A stretch of DNA of 64,000 bases. Origin: an uncultured Roseibium sp. Lineage in GTDB: Bacteria; Pseudomonadota; Alphaproteobacteria; Rhizobiales; Stappiaceae. Made by a program: the position numbers and the translations under genes. Below, piece after piece: positions 18,281-27,722 of this stretch (position 1 is its first letter; the number at the start of each line of letters is the position of its first letter). The notes beneath the pieces are model-generated. The model did not search any database. It was not told the origin of the DNA and saw only the letters and a program-made list of their open reading frames with translations. Location of the stretch: contig NZ_OY769915.1 in the NCBI RefSeq assembly GCF_963669205.1, positions 4,810,001 through 4,874,000 on the forward strand, in the 5' to 3' direction.

Positions 18281-19420
18281 GTGAATATCCACACCCCCGG
18301 GCGTATTCGTCCCATCACTCTTTGCGTCAAGCTGGCGCATGTTTTCACAGCCTCGGCATACATATTCTTGTCAGCCGTCAGCGGAGCGGCTTCACAGGAC
18401 AAGACTGTCACGATCGCCGCATGGGCAGACTACATCCCGCCGGAGGTCATTTCCGGTTTTGAAGCGAAAACAGGGATCAAGGTCGTCTACGACACGTTCG
18501 ACTCCCTGGAATTTCTCGAAACGAAACTTCTGACCGGCGGCTCCGGATACGATCTGGTCCTGCCGTCCGCCCTCGTTGCCAACAGGCTGATACAGGCGGG
18601 CGCACTCCAGATGCTGGACAGGCAAAAGCTCGGCAACCATGCGAACCTGGATCCGGACATTCTGTCGTTTCTTGCAAAGCATGACGAGGGCAACCGGTAC
18701 GGCGTTCCCTACCTTTGGGGAACGACAGGCATACTCTACAACCCGGCACTCGTTTCCGAGCGGTTGGAAAATGCGCCGGTCGGCAGTCTGGAAATTCTGT
18801 TCGATCCGGCGATAGCCGCGCATTTCGCCGATTGCGGAATAGCCATGATCGATTCGCCCGAGGAGGTCGTCGCGATCGCGTTGAACTATCTGGGACTTGA
18901 TCCTTTCACCGACAGCGCCGCTGACCTGGAAAAGGCGGAAGCCCTTTTGGCGTCGGTGAGACCGTACATCCGTCACTTCCGAACCGGTGCAATCATCAAT
19001 GGTCTGGCTGACGGCGACCTGTGCCTGGTTCTGGGATGGAGCGGCGATGCCGGTCTTGCCCACGTACGCGCGCTCGAAGCAGGCAATGGCATTGAAGTCG
19101 CCTATTCCATCCCCCGGGAGGGAACCGAAGTCTTCTTCGACTTCCTCTCTATCCCGGTGGATGCACCCAACCCTGACAATGCGCACGCATTCATGAACTA
19201 CATGATGGAACCGGCAGCCATTGCGGAGGTCACCAATCAATACTTCTATCCCAACGGCAACAAGGCGGCATTCGACTACGTGGCCGAGGAGGTCAAGAAC
19301 GACCCGAATGTCTATCCGCCGGCCGAACTCATGGCCAAGCTGTTTCCCAACCTTCCGCGCGACCACAAGACCCTGCGCATGCTGACCAGGAGCTGGACCA
19401 GGTTCAAGACGGGCAGCTAG
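18281..19420 (+). CDS. PotF/PotD-like polyamine-binding periplasmic protein, orphan
   Basis: The 379-residue protein has an N-terminal signal region (hydrophobic stretch about 20-35, likely cleaved near SGAASQ). The mature part follows the spermidine/putrescine-binding family, with WADYIPPEV at its start, the ligand-site-like PSALVANRL, a YLWGTTG strand, DSPEEVV and LGWSGDA. Family members deliver polyamines to a PotGHI or PotABC importer, or act as sensors for signalling proteins. No ABC permease or ATPase is adjacent. The divergent neighbour is a periplasmic-sensing GGDEF-EAL protein, so a sensory role as in the MbaA/NspS pair is conceivable, though that protein's sensor carries a haem motif. 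Confidence 0.88.
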   Translation: MNIHTPGRIRPITLCVKLAHVFTASAYIFLSAVSGAASQDKTVTIAAWADYIPPEVISGFEAKTGIKVVYDTFDSLEFLETKLLTGGSGYDLVLPSALVANRLIQAGALQMLDRQKLGNHANLDPDILSFLAKHDEGNRYGVPYLWGTTGILYNPALVSERLENAPVGSLEILFDPAIAAHFADCGIAMIDSPEEVVAIALNYLGLDPFTDSAADLEKAEALLASVRPYIRHFRTGAIINGLADGDLCLVLGWSGDAGLAHVRALEAGNGIEVAYSIPREGTEVFFDFLSIPVDAPNPDNAHAFMNYMMEPAAIAEVTNQYFYPNGNKAAFDYVAEEVKNDPNVYPPAELMAKLFPNLPRDHKTLRMLTRSWTRFKTGS

Positions 19421-19610
19421 GTGTCTGGCGGGTCCTGATCGCTGCCGTTGGGTTCAGGGCCATAGCCAGGCCCCTCGCCGGAGGCGATGCGGGCGGGCTG
19501 TTCCGAAGTCGTTTCGCCGGACGACGACATTTTGCGACATTTCGGGCACTTGAAAGGAAACTGCGCGCACATAAGTCTGAACGACTTGTTGAAAAAGGGC
19601 GGTACCTTCG

Positions 19611-21617
19611 ATGCAAACTGCGACCTCCGCTGAACGGCAGGTCCCGGCTGTTCTGGCGGGACCTATCCTGCGGAAGACTCTGTCCGGCCGGTTGTGCTTT
19701 TGGCTGGCGGTGCGCGCAGCCGCATCCGTCAGGTTGGAACTCTTCCCTCCCGACGCTCCGGTACAGTCCTACGAGTTGGAGCCCCACTCAGCGGAGCTGG
19801 CGTGCCTCAAGGCCGGGGAGCAACTCTGCTATCTCATGATCGACCTGCGCCTCGAAACGGAGTTGCCAAAGGAAACGCTGGTCGGTTACCGGCTGAGCCT
19901 GAAGCTGAGCGACGATCCTGCCGGAACCTGGCAGGACCACGAGGCCTGGGCGGAAGATCTCTGTTACCCGGGATGGGAAACGCCCTTTCTGCGGGTTCCC
20001 GACAAGGTGTCTTCCGTCATGCACGGGTCCTGCCGGAAGCCTCACAGCCAGTGCTCAGACGGACTTGTGGCAGCCGACCGTCTCGTGGCCGACCTCCTGA
20101 CCGCGCCGGATGCCGCTGACCGCATCGCGAACACCCTGCCCGAATTGCTCGTTCTGAGCGGCGACCAGGTCTACGTCGACGACGTCGCCGGTCCGATGCT
20201 GCAGGCGATCATGTTTCTTACCGGAGCCCTCGGCCTGCCCGACGAGACCTTTGACGGTCCCGAAGAGGGTCTGCCAAACTCGGGCACGCAGCTCCGCGAA
20301 ACCGGCGGATGTCTCTATCACCGGGACCGGCTGCTGCCCAGGATCGACCAGAAGAGCACGGTGTTCGACGTCCTTTTTGGCGGCACCAACAAGCCGGTCT
20401 TCACCTCGGCGCATGCGCGCAATCATCTGATTACGCTCGGCGAAATGCTCTGCATGTATCTTCTGGTCTGGTCACCGGCAGCCTGGCGGATCCTGCCCGG
20501 CTTCACGGTGCCCGAGAGCCTGGACGACAAGGACAGGGACATGTATGCCCGGGAGCAGGACACCCTGCGTGATTTTGTCGAAGGCCTGTCCGGCGTGCGC
20601 CGCTTGCTCGCCCATTTGCCGACCGCAATGATTTTTGACGATCACGATGTCACGGATGACTGGAACCTGTCGCTGGCCTGGGAAGACGCCGCCTATGCGC
20701 ACCCGCTGTCGCGGCGCATGATCGGCAATGCGCTGATTGCGTACGGGATCAATCAGGGTTGGGGAAACCGGCCGGCAAAGATCCGCGAAGACCTGGAACA
20801 TCTCTTTGAGTCAGCTCTTTCACACCCCGGATCGGATGCGCACGAGGCAGCGATCGACAAGATCCTCGGTTACGAGAAATGGGACTTCGTCTGGGCAACC
20901 AGCCCGCCGCTCATCGCGCTGGACACGCGTACCCGGCGCTGGCGCTCCGAACGAAACGCGCATTACCCGTCCGGCCTTCTCGACTGGGAGGCGGCAACGG
21001 ACCTGCAGACCCGCCTGAAGGGACAGGATGCGGTCCTGCTCGTATCGGCGGCCCCGATCTTCGGTGTGAAGCTGATCGAGGTGGTGCAGAAGTTTTTCAC
21101 CCTGATCGGCAAACCGCTCATGGTCGATGCGGAATACTGGATGGCGCACCCGGGCACGGCGAGCGCGATCCTGAACATCTTTCAGCATCGTGACACGCCG
21201 AAGCATTTCGTCATTCTGTCCGGTGATGTCCACTATTCCTTTGTCTATGACGTGGAGCTGCGCAACGGCCATTCTGCACGGCAGCGCACCGCTACGGCCG
21301 GTCCGAAAATCTGGCAAGTCTGCTCGAGTGGGATCAAGAACAAATGGCCCGACAGGCTGATCGCTGCACTTGACCGTGGAAACCGCCTGGCATTTTCGCC
21401 AAAGTCGCCGCTCAATTGGCTGACGAAGCGCCGCGGCATGCGGATCATTCCGAGAAAGCCGCAGGGAACGCCCGGAGGCCGAAGGATTTTGAACGCGTCG
21501 GGCATTGGTGTCGTGGAATTGGACAACCAGGGTGCGCCGACGCAGATCCTGCAGGTCACGGCCGACGGAAAAAGCTACGCCTTCGAGCGCAGGGAGGCAG
21601 AAGCCCGGCTCGACTGA
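19611..21617 (+). CDS. PhoD-like metallophosphatase
   Basis: The 668-residue protein has the metallophosphatase motifs of the PhoD family: MHGSCRKPH near residue 137, LSGDQVYVDD at about 182-191, IFDDHDVTDDWN near 343 and LSGDVHYSF near 537. These would coordinate the metal centre, Fe/Ca in characterised PhoD enzymes. The N-terminal 130 residues form a beta-rich domain. No signal peptide or twin-arginine motif is evident, so it is probably cytoplasmic, unlike classical alkaline phosphatase D. The substrate is unknown. The ATG follows AAGGGCGG. It converges on the GGDEF-EAL gene with an 8-base gap. Confidence 0.85.
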   Translation: MQTATSAERQVPAVLAGPILRKTLSGRLCFWLAVRAAASVRLELFPPDAPVQSYELEPHSAELACLKAGEQLCYLMIDLRLETELPKETLVGYRLSLKLSDDPAGTWQDHEAWAEDLCYPGWETPFLRVPDKVSSVMHGSCRKPHSQCSDGLVAADRLVADLLTAPDAADRIANTLPELLVLSGDQVYVDDVAGPMLQAIMFLTGALGLPDETFDGPEEGLPNSGTQLRETGGCLYHRDRLLPRIDQKSTVFDVLFGGTNKPVFTSAHARNHLITLGEMLCMYLLVWSPAAWRILPGFTVPESLDDKDRDMYAREQDTLRDFVEGLSGVRRLLAHLPTAMIFDDHDVTDDWNLSLAWEDAAYAHPLSRRMIGNALIAYGINQGWGNRPAKIREDLEHLFESALSHPGSDAHEAAIDKILGYEKWDFVWATSPPLIALDTRTRRWRSERNAHYPSGLLDWEAATDLQTRLKGQDAVLLVSAAPIFGVKLIEVVQKFFTLIGKPLMVDAEYWMAHPGTASAILNIFQHRDTPKHFVILSGDVHYSFVYDVELRNGHSARQRTATAGPKIWQVCSSGIKNKWPDRLIAALDRGNRLAFSPKSPLNWLTKRRGMRIIPRKPQGTPGGRRILNASGIGVVELDNQGAPTQILQVTADGKSYAFERREAEARLD

Positions 21618-21625
21618 ATAAGCGG

Positions 21626-24007
21626 TCAGGGCTTCTGCGCCAGGACCCCGTCGACGGCCCCCACGCCGCGCCCGGCACCCTTCGGGATCCCCTTGTGCGT
21701 GAATGTATCGAAAAACGCCTCCGCCGACATTGGACGCGCCAGACCATAGCCTTGCAGGATGTCGCATCCGATGGCTGTCAGCGTCTTGATTTGCGATGGC
21801 GTCTCCGCCCCCTCGGCAATCACCTCCACTTCCAGGGTACGGGCGATGTCGATGATCGACTGCACCAGGCTCTTCATGGCCATGTCGGTATCGACGTTCG
21901 AGACGAGGGTTTTGTCGATCTTCAGACGTTTCGGTCGTATGTTCACCAGACTGGCGATGGATGCGTAGCCGCTGCCGAAATCATCAATTTCCATCTCGAT
22001 GCCGAGATCCTGCAGCTGACCGAGCGTTTTCTTGACCTGCTCGCTCGTATCGTCGAGGAAGGTTGACTCGATCAGTTCGAAAGACAGACTGGGGACATTG
22101 TCTTCAAAATTCTCGAGCGAAAACAGAAGGCTGGGATCTGCCAGACGATCGGACGAGACGTTGACCGCGAGACGCGGCAGGGCCAGTCCCGTTTCGTGCC
22201 ACGCGTTCACCGTGGCCAGAGACTTCAAGAGCACCTGCCTGTCGATTTCGGCGACGCAGTTCATTTCTTCCGCATATTGAAGAAACTCACCCGGTGACAG
22301 AATCCCCCTCCTCGGATGATGCCATCGCACCAGTGCCTCGGCACCAGCCAGTTCCAGGCTGCCGGCGTAAAACTGCGCCTGAAAAAACGGCACGAATGAT
22401 CCGCCATCCTCCAGGGCGAACTGGATTTCTTCCTTCGTTTTGCGAATGGAGGCCGCCTGCAGGCTCATTTGATGGTCGTAGACCATGTAGGTGTTCTTGC
22501 CTGCACGCTTGGCCTTGTAGAGGGCCTGATCGGCGTTTCTCAGAAGATCCGACGCATCGCTTGTTGATTCTTCCGACAATGCGATGCCGACACTTGCTCC
22601 CAGGTTGATCGAGCGGCCCTCGACCATCATTGGATTTTCCAGTTTGCTGATGAGCCGCTCGCTGAAGCCAATGGACCTTTCCGCAGTACTTTCGTCATGC
22701 AGGATGGCAATGAATTCATCGCCGCCGCTGCGCGCAATGAAATCCTCCTCGATCGACAGGTCTTTCAGAGTCTCCGCGAGCCTGCACAACACCTCGTCGC
22801 CCGCCGCGTGACCAAGCAGGTCGTTCACTTCCTTGAAGTTATCGAGGTCTATGTGCAGAAATGCGAGCGCTTTGTTCCTGGCAGGTTTGTTGCGTGCCCT
22901 TTTGGCCGAGACCAGTTCCATGAACCTGCGGTTCGGAAGCCCGGTCAGGCTGTCGTGCAGCGCGGCGTGTTCAACCTTCTTCTTGGCGAGCAGCAGTTCC
23001 TGATTTCGTTTTTCCAGCTCGATCTTCGTCTCGATCAGATCCGTAACATCGGAGTTTGTTCCGACGATCCGGACAGGTTCGTGGTTTGGATTCCGGATGA
23101 CCTTGCCGCGTGAGCGCCACCAGCGCCACGATCCATCCCTGTGCCGCATGCGATAGGTCACATCGTAGGGGCTGTCGTTCTGAAGCAACTCATCGTAGTA
23201 GGTCAGGACGCCGTCGATATCTTCCGGGTGCACCCGTTCCTGCCACCATTCAAATTCCGTCGGCGGTGTATCGTAACTCTCTCCCAACAGGTCGAAATTC
23301 TGATCCGAGAAATAAACCTGTCCCGTCTTGTAGTCGAGATCCCAGACACCGTCATAGGCCGCCTTGATCGCGAGGTCGTATCGCTGGTTCGAGACGAAGG
23401 TGTGATGGGCGGCATCGTCAAGGTCGCTCCTGCCGCCTCCCTCTTTGCCCAAAATCGGCAGCCTGTTTTTCCGGTCAATGGAAAAGCCGAGCAACTCCGC
23501 GACGGATGCAATGAACGCAGTCTCGCCGATCGACCAGTCCCTTCGTTCCTGAACGGTCTCGGCACAGACGATGCCAATCGGTTCAACCGCAGATCTGATC
23601 TGGGCAACCAGCATCGAAACCGCGGGTCTCGACAGGCCGCACGAAACCGAGAAAGCCGACACTCGTCGATCCTGGGCGGCATCGCTGGTGTCTAAGACCC
23701 GTTCTGCGAGCACGGCCTCAAAGAAGTCCGGGCAGTCCGCGGCGCAAAGCTGACCGACCTGCAGATCATCAAACGTCGTTTGAGGATATCCCACCACGCA
23801 ATCAAGGCGCGTCAGGTCCTGGGGAAACAGCCAGATGCTCAAGCGGTCGGCGCCGAGCTCGTAGAAGGTTTCCTTCGCAACCACGCGAGCGTATTCAAGG
23901 CTCGTCGGCCTGCAGTCGAGGAAGAAGCTTTTGAGTTCACCAGCGGAAAAGCAGGAGGTCACATCGGCTGCCGGGCGGAGATCCGGTCTAGGCGGGTTCG
24001 TTTTCAT
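21626..24007 (-). CDS. Cytoplasmic GAF-PAS-GGDEF-EAL cyclic-di-GMP protein
   Basis: This soluble protein has 793 residues. The N-terminal 180 residues look like a GAF-type sensor domain with many Cys. A PAS domain with its C-terminal motif follows at about 210-325 (DGVWDLDYKTGQVYFSDQ, then RHRDGSWRWWRSRGKV). Next come GGDEF (intact at 428-432, no RxxD site) and EAL (EAL at 557-559, with NVSSDRL, FELIEST, DDFGSGYAS, KIDKT and EGAET). The frame runs to 24184, but the ATG at 24007 has AAGGGA upstream and starts a normal protein. About 310 bases upstream lies the third GGACGTC hairpin. Confidence 0.93.
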   Translation of the reverse strand: MKTNPPRPDLRPAADVTSCFSAGELKSFFLDCRPTSLEYARVVAKETFYELGADRLSIWLFPQDLTRLDCVVGYPQTTFDDLQVGQLCAADCPDFFEAVLAERVLDTSDAAQDRRVSAFSVSCGLSRPAVSMLVAQIRSAVEPIGIVCAETVQERRDWSIGETAFIASVAELLGFSIDRKNRLPILGKEGGGRSDLDDAAHHTFVSNQRYDLAIKAAYDGVWDLDYKTGQVYFSDQNFDLLGESYDTPPTEFEWWQERVHPEDIDGVLTYYDELLQNDSPYDVTYRMRHRDGSWRWWRSRGKVIRNPNHEPVRIVGTNSDVTDLIETKIELEKRNQELLLAKKKVEHAALHDSLTGLPNRRFMELVSAKRARNKPARNKALAFLHIDLDNFKEVNDLLGHAAGDEVLCRLAETLKDLSIEEDFIARSGGDEFIAILHDESTAERSIGFSERLISKLENPMMVEGRSINLGASVGIALSEESTSDASDLLRNADQALYKAKRAGKNTYMVYDHQMSLQAASIRKTKEEIQFALEDGGSFVPFFQAQFYAGSLELAGAEALVRWHHPRRGILSPGEFLQYAEEMNCVAEIDRQVLLKSLATVNAWHETGLALPRLAVNVSSDRLADPSLLFSLENFEDNVPSLSFELIESTFLDDTSEQVKKTLGQLQDLGIEMEIDDFGSGYASIASLVNIRPKRLKIDKTLVSNVDTDMAMKSLVQSIIDIARTLEVEVIAEGAETPSQIKTLTAIGCDILQGYGLARPMSAEAFFDTFTHKGIPKGAGRGVGAVDGVLAQKP

Positions 24008-24994
24008 TTTCTTTTCCCTTGCCTGTCTCGCTGGGTATCCCGGTCGGTCTGCCGTTTCCGATCGCCGCACGCCTGGGGCACCCCTCCGACTGCAGCGCCA
24101 GGCAGGCCGGGAACATCCGTGTTCGCCCGTATCCGTGAGGTCAGGCGCCGGGCAACATTGAATTTGTTGGAGCGGAAAACACATTCGGCGAGACGCGAAA
24201 GGTCACAGGTCTGCAAACGTGATTTGCGGGCAGAAAATCGTGCGGGTCGTGTAAAACACGACGCAAGTACTGAAACATTCGTCAGCGGATGCTGGAGACC
24301 GGAACTCGGCATCATTGGACGTCTCTGTTAGGACGTCCCCCACACGTAGTTTTGATATATCCGAGATTTGTGAATGTAAAGTAAATTCTTACTCTAGGAT
24401 ATCTATTCACTCGAATATTAGTGTAATCAATTCAATAATCTGCAATGAAAAGATAGCAAATTACTGATATATAAAATTTTTTGCAAAATTAATTTTTATT
24501 TCTTTCTAGAATTTTTACTTCAAGATATTCCATAACATACGACACATAACGATGGAACTTAATGAATATTGCACCGTGTTGCTTATATTTTCTTATTAAA
24601 TATAGAAAGAATTTTATGCTCTCTCGCTATGCGAGCATGATTTAAATACTTTCCCAGTTAGTCTTTGTGACAATTACTTGGAAGCATAATTCAGATCTGG
24701 TCATTGCTCTTTTTCACGATCGGCTTGGTCACCGGTCAGTTGCCTCGTGCGGGCAGGTCGGCAGGACCATCCCTTTGGGCCCATTTGGGAAAACCTTCGC
24801 GCAGGCGGGGCTGCTTCATGATGCCTGGTGCTCCGACAGGGATTGGGCCACATCCATGTTGACCCCCGGTGGTGATACTTCCATGCATCTCCGTCCGGGG
24901 TTGCATGGCTTGTCCTGGGCGGGGGACTATCCGGACGGATCGAACGCTTCTGAACGAAAAAAGAGGCCGGGAACGTAGTCACCAGAACTTGCGG
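24008..24994. other. Intergenic; GC-rich leader, then strongly AT-rich stretch
   Basis: The left part (24008-24316) would be the leader of the GGDEF-EAL gene and ends at a GGACGTC hairpin. From about 24345 to 24660 the sequence is far richer in A and T than anything else in the window and has no open frame of note. The right part (24667-24978) has a plus-strand frame unlike any family, which I reject. No terminator for the rha operon is obvious. Confidence 0.45.
24317..24338 (-). repeat. GGACGTC hairpin, copy 3 of 3
   Basis: Arms GGACGTC (24317-24323) and GACGTCC (24332-24338) enclose an 8-base loop, and CCCACAC follows on the plus strand. On the minus strand the hairpin is preceded by an AT-rich stretch with TTTACA and TATCAA about 17 bases apart, compatible with a promoter starting transcription at the G-run. 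Confidence 0.75.
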
Positions 24995-26383
24995 TCATGG
25001 CTGCCGGGCCTTTTCGCGCCAGGCTTCTGCATAGGTCATGAGAGCCGCTCCGGAGACGATGTTCGCTTGCGTCCGGTGAGGTGGTGCGTGACATTCGATG
25101 CTCTCGCCGGATATGAGCAGCGCCGCTCCGATGGCCGTCCCTGTCGCCGCAGCGTTCTGGATATCGACCGGCCTGCCGGAAGCCGCACGCAGCATGGCCA
25201 GGAAGCAATCATTTTGCGCGAAGGGACCTTCAACGATGGTCGGACCTTCTGCGCCGATCATGGTCAACATTTCGGCGGTGATGAGCGCCAGGTAGTAAGA
25301 GACCGCAGCAAAACGTTCGCCGTCACTCAGGCCGCTTTCTTCAACATTCCATCGCGCCTGTCTTCCCTGGAAGGGACCTGATCGGGGGTCCACAGCCGGA
25401 AAGAGCATGATTTGTCCGTCAAGAACCGCGTCCGCATCGCTCCGCGCATATGCATGTTTCCGATCCTTCATGACGATTTCAAACTCACGGCCACCCATGA
25501 ACCGGGCGGAGGGGACCGTATCCCCGAACGCATTCACGTTCATCAGCGTATCGCGCCCGGGATCGAGGTCTACCAGGCGTCCGCCGATCGAAAACGCAAT
25601 GACCCATGTGCCGGTGGAGACCACCGAGAATGGTGCATCCCTCTTCAGAAGATGGGGCAGCAGCGAGGCATTGGAGTCATGAATGCCGCAGTAGACCGGC
25701 GTTCGGGGCGGCAGGCCGGTTCGCTTTGAAACGCCCGGCTCGAGCGTGCCGAGACAGTCGTTCGCAGGACGTAGTGGGGCCATCTTGCCCGAAAGACCCA
25801 GCTTGCCGACAAGCGTGGAATACCGGTTCTCATGCGGATCCCAGAGATCGGTATGGCATCCGAGCGAAGAGACTTCATTGGCCTTCACGCCCGTCAGACG
25901 AAACGCCCAGTATTGTGGATAGGTCAGGAACACGTCCGTCCGCTCCAGGAGATCGGGGTCCGACCTGAACTGCCAGAACAGCTGCGCCCCGACATTGAGA
26001 CCCATGCCGAGCCGCGGCGACCCTGTTTCGGCAAAACCGGGGCGAAGTGCCTCGTACTCGGACGCCAGGTCGTCCGGACCTGTGAACTCGTAGTCGATCA
26101 CCGGAGCCGCAAGATCACCGGAGGCGGTCAGAAGCACGCCCGACGCGCCATGGGTCGTCACCGAGAGCGCATCTATGGGATGAGCTTCATTGAGCTGGCG
26201 AAGCGCATTGCAGATGAAGTCCCAGTGTGTCTCCGTGTCGAAATGCGGATAGGGTGGCCCAGGCAAGACCACGTTGGGACAAGTCAGCACGCCGACTTCG
26301 CGCTCTGCATGCAGGTCGACAACGGCCACCTTCACATTTGTTTTGCCGATATCCACGATCCCGGCATGTCGTGCGCCGCGCAT
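24995..26383 (-). CDS. rhaK: L-rhamnulose kinase (FGGY family)
   Basis: This 462-residue FGGY-type sugar kinase would phosphorylate L-rhamnulose to L-rhamnulose-1-phosphate. The N-terminal phosphate-binding segment is GIVDIGKTNVKVAVVD, followed by TTHGASG, CGIHDSNASLLPHLL and STGTWVIAF, the layout of the rhizobial RhaK branch. It is the last gene of the rhaRSTPQUK run, 3 bases after rhaU. In R. leguminosarum RhaK is needed for rhamnose transport as well as phosphorylation, and the same gene order here suggests the same role. Confidence 0.9.
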   Translation of the reverse strand: MRGARHAGIVDIGKTNVKVAVVDLHAEREVGVLTCPNVVLPGPPYPHFDTETHWDFICNALRQLNEAHPIDALSVTTHGASGVLLTASGDLAAPVIDYEFTGPDDLASEYEALRPGFAETGSPRLGMGLNVGAQLFWQFRSDPDLLERTDVFLTYPQYWAFRLTGVKANEVSSLGCHTDLWDPHENRYSTLVGKLGLSGKMAPLRPANDCLGTLEPGVSKRTGLPPRTPVYCGIHDSNASLLPHLLKRDAPFSVVSTGTWVIAFSIGGRLVDLDPGRDTLMNVNAFGDTVPSARFMGGREFEIVMKDRKHAYARSDADAVLDGQIMLFPAVDPRSGPFQGRQARWNVEESGLSDGERFAAVSYYLALITAEMLTMIGAEGPTIVEGPFAQNDCFLAMLRAASGRPVDIQNAAATGTAIGAALLISGESIECHAPPHRTQANIVSGAALMTYAEAWREKARQP

Positions 26384-26386
26384 GGG

Positions 26387-26701
26387 TCAGTCCATGTGAA
26401 AGACGGTTTCAAGAGCGGTTGCGACCGGTTCGTTATCCGGTCCGGTCTCCATGATATCGGCCATATGGGCCCACCAGCGCTGCATCACCGCATGTTCCGG
26501 CAGGTCGTTCATGCGATGGTCATCCTCCCGCCAGAGGACACCGAAAAGCGTCCCGGTGTCACGATCAAGATGGATTGAATAGTCGCGGATACCCGCTGCT
26601 TTCAGAAGCTCCACCAGTTCCGGCCAGATGTCGTCGTGGCGTGTCCTGTATTCCGCTTCCATCCCCGGATGGAGCTTCATCTTGAAGGCAAATTTTTCCA
26701 T
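26387..26701 (-). CDS. rhaU: L-rhamnose mutarotase
   Basis: The protein has 104 residues, the standard length. It interconverts alpha and beta anomers of L-rhamnose. Typical features are MEKFAFKMKLHPGMEAEYRT, then HDDIWPEL, DYSIHLDRDTGTLFGVL and the Trp-Trp pair in QRWWAHMADIM, with catalytic His in the first part. The ATG at 26701 follows GAGAGGGTGAG and lies 4 bases after the rhaQ stop. The longer in-frame reading is not conserved. Confidence 0.93.
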   Translation of the reverse strand: MEKFAFKMKLHPGMEAEYRTRHDDIWPELVELLKAAGIRDYSIHLDRDTGTLFGVLWREDDHRMNDLPEHAVMQRWWAHMADIMETGPDNEPVATALETVFHMD

Positions 26702-26705
26702 GGTC

Positions 26706-27722
26706 TCACCCTCTCCTCGCCGCCAGCATGCGCCTGGCAATCCGCGGCAGCGCGATCACCCCGATCAGGAGCAGACCGATGAAGATCGACATGACGATCC
26801 CCGGCACGTTCAACAAACCGAAGCCGAACGTGACCATGCCCATCACAAACGCCGCGATGACGACCCCGGGTATCGTTCCTGATCCGCCAAGGATGTTGAC
26901 GCCGCCCAGGACCACCATGGTCACCACCTCAAGCTCCCAACCGAACGCGATCGAAGGCCTTGTCGCGCCGAGCCGGGACGTCAGGCAGATCGCGGCGACA
27001 CCGGACATGATGCCGGTCAGGAGAAACAGGGCAAATTTGACCCGCGGAACGCGAATGCCCGAAAACAGGGCCCCGACAGGGTTGTTGCCGATGACATAGA
27101 CGGCCCGTCCGAAATTGGTCTTGTGCAACAGAACCCCGAACGCCACCGCCATGAGTGCGAACAGGACGAACTCGAAGGAAATCACCCACCAGACATTGCC
27201 CTGTCCGAAAAAGGCGAAATCGGCCGGGTAACCGGTATAGGCCTTGTCGCCCAGAACAATGTAGGAAATGCCCCGGAACAGGCTCATCGTGCCGATGGTC
27301 ACGACAATGGACGGCAGGCCGAGACCCGTCACCAGAGCTCCGTTGAAGGCACCGCATAGGAGGCCGACACCGAGCCCGACCAGAACCAGCATCGGGGTGT
27401 CCGCGCCGAGTTGCACGGCAAAGCCCATGGCGGTTGACGCAAGCGCGATGATAGAGGCAACGGAAAGATCGATTTCCCCGGACACGATCAGCAGCGCCAT
27501 CGCGAAGGCGATCAATGCCTTTTCAGTAAAGTTGAACGTGGCGTCCGACAGGTTCCAGGGGTCCAGGAAATAGGGCGAGGCAAAGCTGTTCAGGATGAAC
27601 ACGGCGACAGCCACCCCCAGAAGCAGGACCTCCCAGCTTGCCAGAAGACGCTGCACGGGACTGTGCAACCGGTCCGGAATCTGCCGGAGTGGGGCTTTTT
27701 CGTCCGCCTGGGAAACGCTCAT
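26706..27722 (-). CDS. rhaQ: L-rhamnose ABC transporter permease RhaQ
   Basis: The 338-residue inner-membrane protein belongs to the ribose/xylose-type (CUT2) permeases, with about nine hydrophobic helices. It has the family pattern SGEIDLSVASIIALAST near residue 80 and the EAA-like region GNNPVGALFSGIRV. The start ATG overlaps the rhaP stop (ATGA). A much longer open frame continues upstream in this phase but is antisense-like shadow over rhaP. It pairs with RhaP to form the channel. Confidence 0.92.
   Translation of the reverse strand: MSVSQADEKAPLRQIPDRLHSPVQRLLASWEVLLLGVAVAVFILNSFASPYFLDPWNLSDATFNFTEKALIAFAMALLIVSGEIDLSVASIIALASTAMGFAVQLGADTPMLVLVGLGVGLLCGAFNGALVTGLGLPSIVVTIGTMSLFRGISYIVLGDKAYTGYPADFAFFGQGNVWWVISFEFVLFALMAVAFGVLLHKTNFGRAVYVIGNNPVGALFSGIRVPRVKFALFLLTGIMSGVAAICLTSRLGATRPSIAFGWELEVVTMVVLGGVNILGGSGTIPGVVIAAFVMGMVTFGFGLLNVPGIVMSIFIGLLLIGVIALPRIARRMLAARRG

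Noticed and set aside
24667..24978. Plus-strand frame of 103 codons
   Set aside because: No Shine-Dalgarno sequence, low-complexity composition and no family resemblance.
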